From Tamarix chinensis (lineage: Eukaryota > Streptophyta > Magnoliopsida > Caryophyllales > Tamaricaceae), in contig CM060181.1 in assembly GCA_030549775.1 (NCBI GenBank), positions 60,199,701 through 60,263,700 of the forward strand: DNA of 64,000 nt. The letters are read 5' to 3'. The notes below the pieces were generated by a model that was given only the letters and a program-made list of their open reading frames with translations, was not told the origin of the DNA and did not search any database. Both the position numbers and the translations under genes were made by a program. This document shows positions 9,380 through 20,087 of this stretch, piece after piece. The first letter of the stretch is position 1; each line of letters begins with the position of its first letter.

Positions 9380-11110
9380 TTATAGCTCCATAACTTTGTA
9401 ACCCACTTCTGCTACTCTTCCGAAACAACCTGCTGCTGGAGGAGTAATTTTAAACTCTTCCAATCCGTTTTGATGACATAACATTGCCCTAGTAAGTAAT
9501 GGCGCTATCCCTGACTACTAATACCATAACAATCAACTCCCTTTCATATATAATTTCAATCCTGCCTGCTGTCCTAATCTCTGACTATAGAATGCTACAG
9601 GTCTTTATTCCTGCATCAGGACCACACCTACACCCCCTCCTGATGCATTGGTTTCCACCACAAATGGCTTACTAAAATCCGACAGTGCTAAGACAGGCAC
9701 GGTCACCATTTCAAGCTTCAAGTCTTCAAAGGCCTATTGTGCTTCCGGTGTCCATTCGAAACTGTCCTTTAATTGGTTGGTTGATGGGGTTGCAATCTTT
9801 CCATAGTTTTGGACGAACTTTTGGTAATAACCCGTAAGCCCCAAGAATCCCCTTAGCCCACGTAGGTTCTTGGGAATCGGCCAGTCCTTCATGGTTTGCA
9901 ACTTTAAGGGCTTTGTAGCCACCCCCTCTGCCGAAATGATGTGTCCCAAATATTCCATCTCCTTTTGACCAAACGCACACTTCTTTTGATTTAAGTATAA
10001 AGAATACCCTTGTAACACCTCAAAGACCAGTTGTAATTACTACAAATGCTCCTCCATAGACGGGCTATAGACTAGTGTGTCATCGAAAAACACACAAACT
10101 TATGAAGGTGTGGCTGAAAGACCTTATTCATCAAGGTTTGAAATGTCACAGGGGCATTGGTCAGCCCAAATGGCATGACCAAGAACTTATAATGTCCTTC
10201 ATGTGTCTTGAATGTGGTCTTTGGGATGTTCTCAGGCCGTACTCGGATTTGGTGATACCCGGACTTCAAATCCAACTTAGAAAAGACAACCGTTCCATGT
10301 AGTTCATCTAATAGTTCATCGATTATTGGAATGGGAAATTTATTAGCAATGGTTTCTTGATTTAGAGCCTTGTAATCTAGACAGAATCTCCACCCCCCAT
10401 CCTTCTTCTTGACAAGCAAAATAGAGCTTGAAAAGTGGCTACGGCTAGGCCTTATGATTCTCGCTGCTAACATCTCCTTAACTAGCTTCTCAATCTCATT
10501 TTTATGGACGTGAGGATACTTGTAAGGTCTTACATTGATTGGGGCAGTCCCTGGCTTCAATTTGATCTGGTGGTCTAGTTCCTTGATTGGTGGAAGACCT
10601 AATGGCTGACTCATCACATCTGTGTATTGCTAGAGGAGTCCCTCTACAGCTTGCGGCACCAGACTAACTTGCTCCTTTTCCACCCCTATGGCGCAGAACA
10701 TCACCCTTTGCCCCTCCTTTCGCACTAAATGTGCCATGGCTTGTAAGGAGGTCTCCGTATGAGATAGACTCGGGTCCCCTTTCAAGGTCACTATAGTCTG
10801 TCCTACCATGAATTTCATTTCTAGTATCTTCCAACTGACATGAGTAGCTCCTATCTTCTCCAGCCATTGCATTCCTAAAATGATGTCGGTGATGCCTAAT
10901 TCCGAAGGTAGAAAATCATCCACTACCTCGACTCCTTATATGGATGCTTGGACCCCCTTATAGACTCCTTGGGTAGTCACGGAATTCCCTATCCCCATCA
11001 ACACGCCGTAAGATGTAGTACCAGTGATTGAACGCTGAAGTTGTCTCACCAAACCAAGAGAAATAAAATTGTGGGTCGCCCCACAATCTATCAAGATAGT
11101 CACAAAATGG
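9380..11110 (-). pseudogene. Gypsy-2 protease, reverse transcriptase and RNase H
   Basis: Protease: LIDCGATHNFIS near 11095-11060, with the active-site Ser changed to Cys in the D-x-G triad, then DIILGMQWLEKIG (about 10885-10845). [55 protein letters not shown] and [11 protein letters not shown] lie in one open stretch from 10617 to 10072. The YxDD box ([10 protein letters not shown], about 10085-10056) needs a one-base frame change, so the frame breaks just before the polymerase site. RNase H keeps [20 protein letters not shown] at about 9700-9640. An in-frame TAG at about 10630 separates protease and RT. Confidence 0.85.
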
Positions 11111-12250
11111 GTGCCTACCTCCCCTCACAGCTTTAGAGTGTTAGGAGCAGTGATTCCAATAATAGAATTCACGGTCAACTCCACTGTTCGTTCGACTTCC
11201 CCCCTTTCATCTTTGTTCTCCACTCCTTGAGATGCTTCCTCATCGTTTCCCACGCCTTGTTCGCCTTCCATCAATAAAACTTGTAGCAACCCATTCTTAC
11301 ATACATGTTCGGGATTGAACTTTTCCTCGCACTTGAAGCACATACCCTTCTCTCTCCACCTCAGAATTTCCACGTTTGACAGTCGCTGTGAAGAGGCGAA
11401 TCGACCACCAGTAGATTTGTCGCTGGTATATTTTTGGTGGTCGAATGATTAGGGTTCGCCGGACTCTGGTTTTTGGGTAAGCTGGTTGAAGTGCTCGAAG
11501 GAGGGTTGTGGTTCAGCTTTGGGTGAGTGACTAAGACCCTCGGGTTTCGCCAAGCGCCCATCGGACCAGGCCGACCCACCTGGATTACTCCATTCTTGTC
11601 CTCAACCATTCGGGCAGCTTCCATTATTTCTGTCAACCCATTAGGCCTCATCATTCTAACTTCAGCCTGGATATGAGCTTGCAGCCCATTTAGGAAGGTG
11701 CTCTCCAACACTTCCTTCGGCAACCTCCCCTGTAATTGTGAAGACAACACCTCAAAGCGCTCCAGAAATTCTTGCACCATTGATTCCTGTCTCACTGCTA
11801 GGTATCTTTTCACAGATAGTCCCCTCCTGTCGCAAGCGATATCGAGTCAGGCAAGCCTCCCTGAACTCCTTCCAGTTCCCAAATCTCTTGCAGTCCTTCG
11901 CATATTGAAATCAGGCAAGAGCTCTCCCCTTCGTAGCCACAACCACTGCCTCTAGCTTCTCTCTCTCAGATATTTGATAAATCCAAAAATACCTTTCTGT
12001 TTGAAAGATCCGCCCATCTAGATCGTTGCCGTCAAATACCAGAAGTTCTAATTGCTGGGATGGTCGACCTTCCATTCTGGGTTCGATCTCCTGAACGGCT
12101 TCGCTTAGAGGTGGTGGTTCAGTGTTTAACACTTCCCTGACCTTCAGCTTTCTAGGATCACGGTCAGAGGAACTGGCGTCATTCTGTTAATTCAGTTTGG
12201 CCATGTCTCTGACCATCTCCATCATCAACTTCTCCATCGAGCCCAGTTGG
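11111..12250 (-). pseudogene. Gypsy-2 gag with zinc knuckle
   Basis: From about 12250 down the strand there is an acidic N-terminal part, then LLVFDGNDLDGRIFQTERYFWIYQ (about 12045-11975), which is the Retrotrans_gag signature. Next come RQESMVQEFLERFEVLSSQLQG and a Pro/Ser/Asn-rich linker (11560-11400). A single zinc knuckle MCFKCEEKFNPEHVCK (11345-11295) and an acidic tail end the protein. A few stops and frame changes interrupt it, but less densely than in Gypsy-1. Confidence 0.8.
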
Positions 12251-12386
12251 TCCTCTAATATCGGTATCCTCTGGTATTCACTCCTTCCTCTCTGCAACTC
12301 CTCTTGGATGAGTCCCAATCTCTCTTCCTATGCTCCTCTTTTTTAGTCATCACTCCTTAGGATGGAACCTCGCTCAAATATCATTG

Positions 12387-12797
12387 TGATGCAATCCCAC
12401 TAACCAGGAAGGAATTACGGTGAAATTCGATAGAAACAGTGCCTTGTGTTGATATTTCGGGAAGTGATAGAGGTCAATTTTCCAGCAAGGTTTCGAGGAC
12501 CTTGCACCTCCTTCTAACTCCTCTTTTTCCCCTCCTTTACTCTGCGCATGATTTCTCCCTTAAATACCCCCCAATCCTAATAGAAATAAGCTGACTCAGC
12601 AAGAAATAAAACAAATTTCCTAACAGACTCATAACAGACTCTGACTCAGTGTAAATTGGGAAAAAACAGAAAAAACAGACTTTAACAAATCATCCTGACT
12701 GGAGTACGACCCTTGCCCAACTCTTCCTCCCATCCTCTTTGGCCATCTTCATGTCTTGTTTCTCCTTACGTATGTACATTTTACCATGGGTGCATCA
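12387..12797 (-). repeat. 5' LTR of Gypsy-2
   Basis: On the minus strand it runs TGATGCA...TGCATCA, a perfect 7-bp terminal inverted repeat, 411 bp long. The first bases encode MVKCTYVRRNKT and a stop, the same polyprotein tail seen at the LTR starts of Gypsy-1. This shows the frame also ran into the LTR in this family. No second LTR copy was found in the window. Confidence 0.85.
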
Positions 12798-14663
12798 TAC
12801 TTCTGGCTGAACACCCCAAAATAGACATTGCTCTTGGAGGGATTTACCTGAGGTCTCACTAAGCCCCTTTATCTTAAGGTGCACCAAAGTTCCAGACTAC
12901 ATAACCTTACAAAAAATAAGCAAATTATTAGAAAAACTCAAATCATTATGTGCAAAGGCTTGCATCTAGGATGCCCATGGGAATCCTGAATGTGCCATAA
13001 CTGCTGAAGACTTATGCAGGTATTTCATGCCTATGACAGACAGATAAGGTGACAATGGGTCACCTTGTCTCAATCCCCTTCTACTAGGAATGGTGTTGTC
13101 AAAACTACGTTGACCTTGAGGGAAATTTCCCCAAAGAAGCACACTCCATTATCGATGTTAGAAAGTGAGTAGGAAAACCATACCTTGACAGTAAATGCTC
13201 GAGGAATACCTATTCAATACTGTCTTATGCTTTCTATATATCAATATTTAGCAATAGCTATTTTTTGTTGAAGTGTTTTACTGTTTCATCGGCCATTAAG
13301 ACATTATCATTAAGCATTCTGCCCTTGATAAAAAGAAGCCTGTGAAAAATCAACCACCTCATGCGTCATAGGTTGAATCCTATTTGTCAACACCTTGGAA
13401 AATACCTTATAAAAGATATCACTGCAGGAAATTGATTAAAAATCCTTTGTTCTACATGCGTTAGGGTCTCTAGGTGTATATTGCTGTATTGTTGACTTTA
13501 ATAATTTGCCAGTGAGCCCAAATTCCTGAACTGCCTTCACCACACCCTTATCAACTATGGGCCAAGTCTGCTTGAAAAAATAAGGATTTTATCCATCTGG
13601 TCCTGGACTTTTAGGTTCCTCATGGAGAACACTGCCTGTTAAAGTTCTGCTTCTGTAACCTGACTCAGCAAACTAGCTCTACTTTCTCTAGATAGAATCT
13701 TCTGTCTATATAAAGACTCATTAAGTGCTGCAACTGTGGAGCATTGGTGCCCAGTGGGTTTGTATAGAATTTATGACACTTCTTTGTGACAGCCTCCTCC
13801 CCTGTTAGGGTGATACCTGTATCATCTATCATGTTGTGAACAATGTTATACATCTGTCACTCCTTTACATTGGTAAAGAAGTAATGAGTGTTATCATCTG
13901 CCAAGTTAATGTAGTCTGTGTGCTTTTGCTGGTAAAGGTACGCCTCTCCTCCGGCTCTCCTCTTCCGTTCTACAGGGGGAGCTTGTTCTTCCATGATAAG
14001 GCTTGTATTGTGAGGATCACTCAACAGTTGTTGCTTGAGATGTACCCGTTATCACTTCTATTTAACATATGTAACATGGTGACAATGTAGCTGGCCGAAG
14101 GTTTTTAGTTGAGTCTTGGGACACAATTATGTAACTAGCAGTACCCTGCACTTATACTTCCAAGCATCCAGAACTAGTTCGATGAAGTCAGGTCTTAGTG
14201 TCTAATAGTTATAGGAACGATATGGTTTTGGGGCCACTATATCTTTCCTTTCCCAATCTGAGGATAACAGCCAGATATACATCCTGGAGTGAATAGTGCT
14301 TGAGCATTTGGAAATACTTGCATCCAGGCACAAATTACCAGAATATCCAGCTTACATCAAGCTCTAGAAGCTCGGTCTTGGTTATTTGTCCTGGCAAACA
14401 GAGCACCAGCATATCTGAGGTCTCCTAAACCACATTGCCACAAGCATCTTGTACATCAATATCTCCTCAAATCTTCACTTGGTCACTTAAAACATCATTA
14501 GTCTCCAGAGACTGCCCAAGGAGCCTGTTGACATGCCTGAGTCATCAACCACTGCCGCAATGTTCTTTGTCACCCTGTATCGATAGCATATATGACAGGC
14601 ATATAGAAGATGGTGCCATCCCCTATTTGCACTAACTTAAGATGAATCCCCTGATCACACTTA
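12798..14663 (-). mobile_element. L1-a LINE, endonuclease C-terminus and reverse transcriptase
   Basis: The minus strand carries VQIGDGTIFYMPVIYAID, then DLRYAGALFARTNNQD and CKLDILV, the AP-endonuclease C-terminal region (14650-14270). RT follows, with SPGPDG (about 13610), VFSKVLTNRIQPMTH (about 13410-13365), GLRQGDPLSPYLS (about 13080-13040) and VNPSKSNVYFG (about 12845-12810). Stops and shifts are frequent. Left of 12798 the element is replaced by Gypsy-2, and right of 14663 by the PIF-like element. Both neighbours of the PIF element read on into each other once it and one TTA are removed. Confidence 0.85.
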
Positions 14664-15167
14664 GCCCTTGTTTGGTATTACTTATTTTTAATAATTACTT
14701 TTAGATTAAAATTACTTTTATAAATCTACTTTTTAAAAAGTACTTTGATAAGTAAAATGTATGTTTGTTTTTACTTTTATTGTATAAGTGATTAATACTA
14801 AAAAACTACTTATTGTACCTCATTAGTGTTTGATTTTCATTTTTCTATAAATTTACTTTTTATTTTCCATCTTTAATTTTTATTTTCCTATATATATCTT
14901 TTGGTAATAATTATTATATAAATTATGGAATATTAAATATTAAAAAGCATATGAAACATTAAAAAATATAAAAATATATATAAATATATTACAAAGTACT
15001 AAAAATTGTAAAATAAAAATTATAAACTTATTAAAAAAAATTATGAACAACCACTAAACAAACTTTATAAAATTCACAAATATCTAAAATTCAAATAGTG
15101 ACAATAATCAAAGTTTATATTATATAATAAATATTCTTACATTTATAATAAATATCATAAAAGTAAC

Positions 15168-15480
15168 AATCATGGGGTGCCCGAAGTGTAAAACCAACGA
15201 GACAAAATGGTTGAGCTAGCATTTTCATCTTGGATGACCCGAATGGGCATAGCATGGCAATCAACAATCATCCTAACCCGATTCTGCTTGAAAAAAAACC
15301 TGGATGCCTGAGGAATGCCAGTGGCAGGATAATGCAAACCAATGTAGGGCTCTAAATCAAGCCTCTTACTCTCAGCCACAACCTCACCATGCTCATCCTC
15401 ATGGAACCTGTATACCATAACACAATCGTACCTAGTAAGTTCTCTAACACTCTCAACCACTGTATTCATGGTCGGTGCAG
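15168..15480 (-). pseudogene. PHYE: Captured phytochrome-E-like GAF domain fragment
   Basis: The minus strand encodes [49 protein letters not shown] and [16 protein letters not shown]. This is the GAF (chromophore-lyase) domain of a plant phytochrome. The KQNRVRM and DCHA combination is closest to PHYE as I remember the family. After IQDEN the frame shifts by one base ([17 protein letters not shown] in the next frame). The similarity ends within a codon or two of the chromophore-attachment Cys. Phytochromes are red/far-red light receptors. This piece lacks the PHY and output domains and cannot act as a receptor. Normally about 100 residues lie between the two PHYE pieces, and these are missing here. 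Confidence 0.88.
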
Positions 15481-15687
15481 GTGGGACTGTTGAATGTGGA
15501 CAGGTACTTCAATTCCTTGCTATCATTCATCGACAAAGCTTATGGTGAAGGAGTTATCTCTCCTCCTGCCCAGGAGTTGATGAGAAAACTAGAAGACTAT
15601 GCCCCGAATATGATGAAATTGCTTCCAACCTAGTCTGGGATGAAGTTGACAAACCCAATCATGTTGCCAGCGTCATGACTTGATCGC
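15481..15687 (+). pseudogene. LOG: Captured LOG (cytokinin phosphoribohydrolase) C-terminal fragment
   Basis: The + strand reads [24 protein letters not shown], then VISP and [11 protein letters not shown]. This is the conserved C-terminal part of LOG enzymes, which release active cytokinin bases from their nucleoside monophosphates. Compared with the family, about ten residues (the ARHIIVSAPTA region) are missing between VISP and AQELM. A one-base deletion after YAPN shifts the frame; in the next frame [13 protein letters not shown] continues to a natural-looking stop at 15679. The N-terminal half with the PGGxGTxxE nucleotide-binding motif is absent. The LOG piece abuts the PHYE piece, on the opposite strand, with little or no spacer. 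Confidence 0.85.
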
Positions 15688-16259
15688 ATAACAAACAAAC
15701 AAAAGTCTTTTATATGAAAGGAAGTTACCCAAAAAAAAACTTCTATTATTATATCTATTATATTTATATGTAAACAATGATTTGGTGGTGTTGTGGCCGG
15801 TAGCATAGAGGAGAGTGCAGGGTTGACAGAAGACTTTATATTCCTCACTTTTTTTTCCTTTTTTTTTTTTTTTTTTTCCGTCCTTTCCTTTGGATATGGG
15901 TGGGGAGGGGCAGGGGGATTGTATTTAGCATACAGTGAGTCGGTTAGCTACAGCCGTTTGGCTTCTATTCTTCTATCCATTACACTTACATAAATCATGA
16001 ATATGGCGATGACAAGGACCGGACGACTAACCTTTAAGACAGCTATCTACCTCAAGTGGAGCCCGACCAAGAAGATGTTTTGCCACGCTTGCTTACTACT
16101 CTACTGCTGTAACTTCACAGAGGGAAGGGCGTGGTTTCTGTTGAGGTCCCAGTGTTGTTAGTCTCGGACGATGTGGCAAGTGGTTCTTAGGACAACTCTA
16201 GCATTCGACATAAGGAGCAATTGCAGGATAAAGGCCACCAAAAGCGAAAAAGCAATTCT
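15688..16259. other. Interior of the PIF-like element between LOG and PHYE pieces
   Basis: The first part (15688-15780) looks like LOG 3' untranslated sequence. A T-run follows (15848-15880), then a stretch with mixed base composition (about 15990-16240) that looks gene-like, and whose source I cannot identify. It may be a third captured fragment. Confidence 0.35.
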
Positions 16260-16267
16260 TCCTTCTT

Positions 16268-16681
16268 CTATACATCAGTCCCAATTGTTAAAATCTCAGG
16301 TCTCTCCAACATGGGCACTACCTGTGGAGTAAGACCCAACATTTCACGGGCGTTTTCACTGAAAGCAATGATCCTAAAGGCCGATTCATCAATTGCAATC
16401 ATACACCCAAAAGGCTGTATAAGCCCACCTCTCTGAATTTTGGACAAATAAGCAGTAATCTGTTGCTCAGGAACAGACTGACTAGCTTTCCTAACAGATT
16501 GCGAGTAGTCGAAGGACTTATCGGACTCACCAGATTCCTCAAAAACAGCAAGGAGACGTGCATCAATGGTATATTAAGCAACGGCTTTGCTGACGGTCTC
16601 AGAGGCATTTTGTCGAGCATTACTCGTGCTTCCAGAATAAAGCTGCTTGTGGGCATTTGATGCCCTGCTTCCAGAAGTCAT
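16268..16681 (-). pseudogene. PHYE: Captured phytochrome-E-like N-terminal extension and PAS domain start
   Basis: A start codon at 16681 begins MTSGSRASNAHKQLYSGSTS on the minus strand. It continues to a single in-frame TAA in [18 protein letters not shown] (where phytochromes have Gln), then [16 protein letters not shown] and [45 protein letters not shown] and [10 protein letters not shown] follow, up to a stop at 16268. This is the Ser-rich N-terminal extension and first PAS (N-terminal light-sensing) segment of a plant phytochrome. Apart from one nonsense change the frame is open over 137 codons, so the capture is not ancient. The next part of the source gene is absent, and the GAF fragment lies 790 bp further on. 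Confidence 0.88.
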
Positions 16682-17212
16682 TTCGAGAAACGGGGGGAAA
16701 TCACTATGATTTCTCAAAAAGCCCTACTCCAGTCATCAATAATGGTGGGAAGTGGAAGAAAGGAAAGCATTAATGGAGGTGTGATTTTCATTCCTCATAT
16801 CTAGAGAGGAGAGCGAGAGAGGAAGAGGATGGTGGCGTACAAGAATCTAGAGCCGAGCAGCAATGGAGGACGTGAGCAGCAAAAATCGTGGTGGCGACGA
16901 CGAGAAGCAAAAATGGAGGACGTGAGCTGCAGAGATAGAGAATGGGAGCAGCAAACATGGTGGACAGCTCGAGAGCAACAGATACCGGAGAGTCGAGAGA
17001 CGAAGGTTAATGTGTTATGAACGAAAATTTTTTTTAAACAGTAATGTACCGCACAGATAGATAAGTAATTATTAAAAGTAAGTAAAACTTACTTTTAATT
17101 TATTACTTATAGAAAGTAATTTTTGTTAATTACTTTTTTATAATAATTTTTAATAAGTAAAATTAATTTTATTAAAAACTACTTATCAAAAGTTAAACCA
17201 AACAAGCTCTTA

Positions 17213-17355
17213 GATTCCACTTAATGTTAAATATTGTGCGATCCCATTGCAAGCATAGTCTACCATTTAAATGTTTTTCATAGTAGAAACATATTTCCAC
17301 TAATTTCAGATTATCTAACACCTGTTTAGGGTTCCCCTCCTTTACCTTTACCCTT
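17213..17355 (-). mobile_element. L1-a LINE, endonuclease middle piece
   Basis: On the minus strand this reads LDNLKLVEICFYYEKHLNG and RLCLQWDRTIFNIKWN, the mid-endonuclease region (NGRIWVLW...) of plant L1 ORF2. It is cut on the left by the PIF-like element (TTA) and on the right by the 17356-20563 unit (TSD CCCTT). Confidence 0.7.
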
Positions 17356-17625
17356 TGATGCTGGATCATCCAATAATATTGAACATAATTTGGTTATTAA
17401 TTTTCTTAAGAGTGAAGGCCACAAAATCCTTCTTACTTGGGATAATGGCTCAAATCAAAGCCATGAAAGCCATATTCAGGCCGCTGAATTTTGCAACATT
17501 TACAAATTAGGCTAAAGAATGGCTCACCCAAAGCCTTATGTGGCTCAGCATTCACTAGCAGCAGCAGCCATTTTAGCAATTTTTTTGTCAACCATGGGGC
17601 ACATTTGGAGGAGACAAGTAGCAGA

Positions 17626-18285
17626 TGATGCAAGTGCATATTTGTTCATACATCGAAACTTGTTTCTTTGACATGTTTCTTGAGGTTCTTGAAAGTGTTT
17701 TCCAAGTTAAAAACACTTTCTTGAAGATTTGGTTAAAAAATGAGTAATCTTGCAAATAGGCGATTTTTGTGCAACCAAACAAAGTCTTGCTGAGTTGGAA
17801 AATTGGTTGACCAGTCAAAGGTGACAAAATGATAGCTGGAATAAGTCAATTACAGCCGTGCCATGTGTATAGTGACAGCTAGGAGGTCGGTTGTAATTAA
17901 CTATGGTTTTGGCTGTTAGTAATTATTTTAAGTAATAACTTTTGTAACCAAACCCTACTATCCACAAGTAATAGAGGGCTGGTTGGCAACTTGGCGTGGG
18001 TTATAGTCTATAAATATGGCTCAATTTCGTGGGTTGTAGGATATGAAAAGTTGAGTTGAATATCAAAAGTCTCTTTGTGAGTATTTCATTCTCTTTGTGA
18101 GTTTGTTTGATCATTGAAAAATTACTGTGTAGTTTCTTGTGATTGTCTTTAGTGAGTGATTCTTTGTAAGTTCTCATTAAAAATCCTTTGATAACAAAGT
18201 TCTATCTTGTGTATGTTGGTGTTACACGAAAGCTAAAGAAGATACATTTTGTGGTCTTGAGTTCTTTCAACCCACATCCACATCA
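17626..18285 (+). repeat. Possible nested LTR-like segment, 660 bp
   Basis: This segment begins TGATGCAAGTGC and ends CCACATCA. A direct repeat CAAGTAGCAG lies just outside it (17615-17624 and 18286-18295). A TATA-like TCTATAAATATGG is inside at about 18010. The 10-bp direct repeat is longer than the usual 5-bp LTR duplication and there is an extra A at the left side, so the assignment is tentative. Confidence 0.4.
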
Positions 18286-19130
18286 CAAGTAGCAGCAGCA
18301 ATCAAGGGATATTAGCAGCTGATTTTGTGCATTTTAAGGTTAATTTTCAGCACAAAAAAGTGACACAAGAAGCCTTCTAATCAGCCTTGGTATTTAGGTG
18401 CTTAGGGAGTTGTATTATGCCATTTTTGGACCTTACATGCTCAAGGGGTTGTTTAATGTACCTAGTTTATTGACTGTTGATGTATTATGTATTAGATTGA
18501 CTTGTAATTGTGTGTAAGTCTTCCAAATCAAATATGAACACTTTGGGAAGGTCTTTATAACCTCCCTTGGGAGCCGAATTGCCTAGAAACTAAGGGAAGA
18601 ATAGGTATTTGCAGATATTAGTCTAAGTTAGATCAACTAGCTAGTTTACATTTTTGAGGTTATATCCGAACTACTTTAGCTCAAATGTGACTAGTAAAGT
18701 TAGTTTGTGACTAAATGAGACTTAACTGACTCCTCTTAAGAATGATGTTACAGGCCGCATCAAAAGGCCCGCATTGAGGTTCCACCGGTCCTGGAATAAT
18801 CGAGAATATCATTGTATAGTCTAGATGAGTATGGAGAGATGTATAGGGTTCTACACTTTCCTAGATGATTCTAGAAGGTTCTAGAAGGGGATGTCTCTAG
18901 TTCATTATTCACTTGTATAGATGAGCATGGATAATTCTAGAAATCCTAAAGGAGCACTCTAGAAACCGTAAGGGACTATTTTAGAAACCATAATGGACCT
19001 ATTGGGCTATTTTAGATAGATCCATTAGGCTCTCTTAGGGGAGGGGAAGAGGTTGATCTTCTCCTATAAATAGAGGGGGGTAGAGGCATTTAAAAATCAT
19101 CCAACAAGAGTTGTATTCAGAGCTTCTATC

Positions 19131-20087
19131 TGATGTGTGTGGGAATGTGAAATTATTAAATTGGTAAACCTAGTGCTTGATTATGTTGTATTTAAGAAGA
19201 TGGTTCAAAAGTGTTGAATTAAGAATGTTGATATTCGAATAGGGTAGAATAATGATGATGATGATTTGATGGTGTTGATGATTCGAATTTGATGGATGAA
19301 TGATGAATATGATTTGACAATGATGATGATGACTTGGTAATTAGGGTTTAATGATAGAAGGTGTTGTGGGTTAGGTTTAGGGTTTGGTTCGAAAATTAGG
19401 GCTAGGGTTAGGGCTAGGGTTTGGTTTGAAAATTAGGGTTAGGGCTTCGATTTTGGGATGTGTTTATGAATATGGCTAGAAGGGTGTGGGTTAAGGAGTC
19501 TAGAAAAGATAGTACTTAATTTCTAATTCACACAGACGAAGAGATTAAGGGTTTTAAAATTAAGCGTTCACACAGATTCGATTAAACTTGAGGTTAACTC
19601 ACACAGAGTTCAATACTTGCAATTTGCATTCAACTTTAATTTAGTTAATGATCTATCCCCAATCGTGGGTTCTATGGCTTTATATAGCCAAGCTACCAAT
19701 TACAAGATACTAGCTAAAAAGCATAAATCTTTAAAAGATATAGAATACGCTAAAAGATATTAGTATATAGAATATTCTTCAAAAAGGTAGAGTTATGCTA
19801 CTTTGTTCTTTAGCTAATTTCTAACTCTACTATTTAATTAACTAATTAACTAAATCAACTAATATGCACGTCCAAGCTGCATATTACTTCCCCTATGCAC
19901 ATAACCATACACTCCATGTATGCCATGCACATGCATGTACGCCTAGTAGCTTGTATAGTATGTTTCATCTATAACTAGCAACTTAACCATTCGTTAGTCT
20001 TTAATTTTGTGAGAGATCCTTTTTAAATATAGAATAATTGGTTTTATGATGATGAATGCTAATTTTTGAGTGTTTGCTCCTGCATCA
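19131..20087 (+). mobile_element. Nested LTR-like unit, 957 bp (TGATG...CATCA)
   Basis: It starts TGATGTGTGTGGG and ends GCTCCTGCATCA. The flanks are CTATC (left) and CTCTC (right), a possible 5-bp TSD with one mismatch. A TATA-like CTTTATATAGCC lies at 19677. It contains a short patch rich in TTAGGG-like units (19390-19445). There is no coding sequence. It splits the surrounding unit between its TATA-like motif and its downstream part. Confidence 0.6.

Larger units (their letters stand above)
8416..12797 (-). mobile_element. Gypsy chromovirus (Gypsy-2), 3' truncated
   Basis: This minus-strand Ty3/Gypsy element has its 5' LTR at 12797-12387 and a degraded initiator-Met PBS just inside (TGATATTTGAGCGAGG, 12384-12368). 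Gag, protease, RT, RNase H and most of integrase follow. It stops in integrase at about 8420 (RRDPPPLIM), and the rest of integrase, any chromodomain and the 3' LTR are missing. The right flank TACTT (12798-12802) would be its TSD, but the partner copy has been deleted. Its protein motifs resemble Gypsy-1, so the two belong to related families. Confidence 0.88.
14664..17209. mobile_element. PIF/Harbinger-type non-autonomous element carrying gene fragments (Pack-type)
   Basis: The ends are GCCCTTGTTTGGTA (left) and CCAAACAAGCTC (right), an imperfect inverted repeat. They are flanked by TTA on both sides (14661-14663 and 17210-17212), the 3-bp target of PIF/Harbinger and Tourist elements. Subterminal AT-rich arms rich in AAGTA/TACTT continue the inverted similarity for about 150 bp. 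There is no transposase. The interior holds two pieces of a phytochrome-E-like gene on the minus strand and a piece of a LOG gene on the + strand, arranged as a mosaic. Removing the element restores the L1-a endonuclease coding context. Confidence 0.82.
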
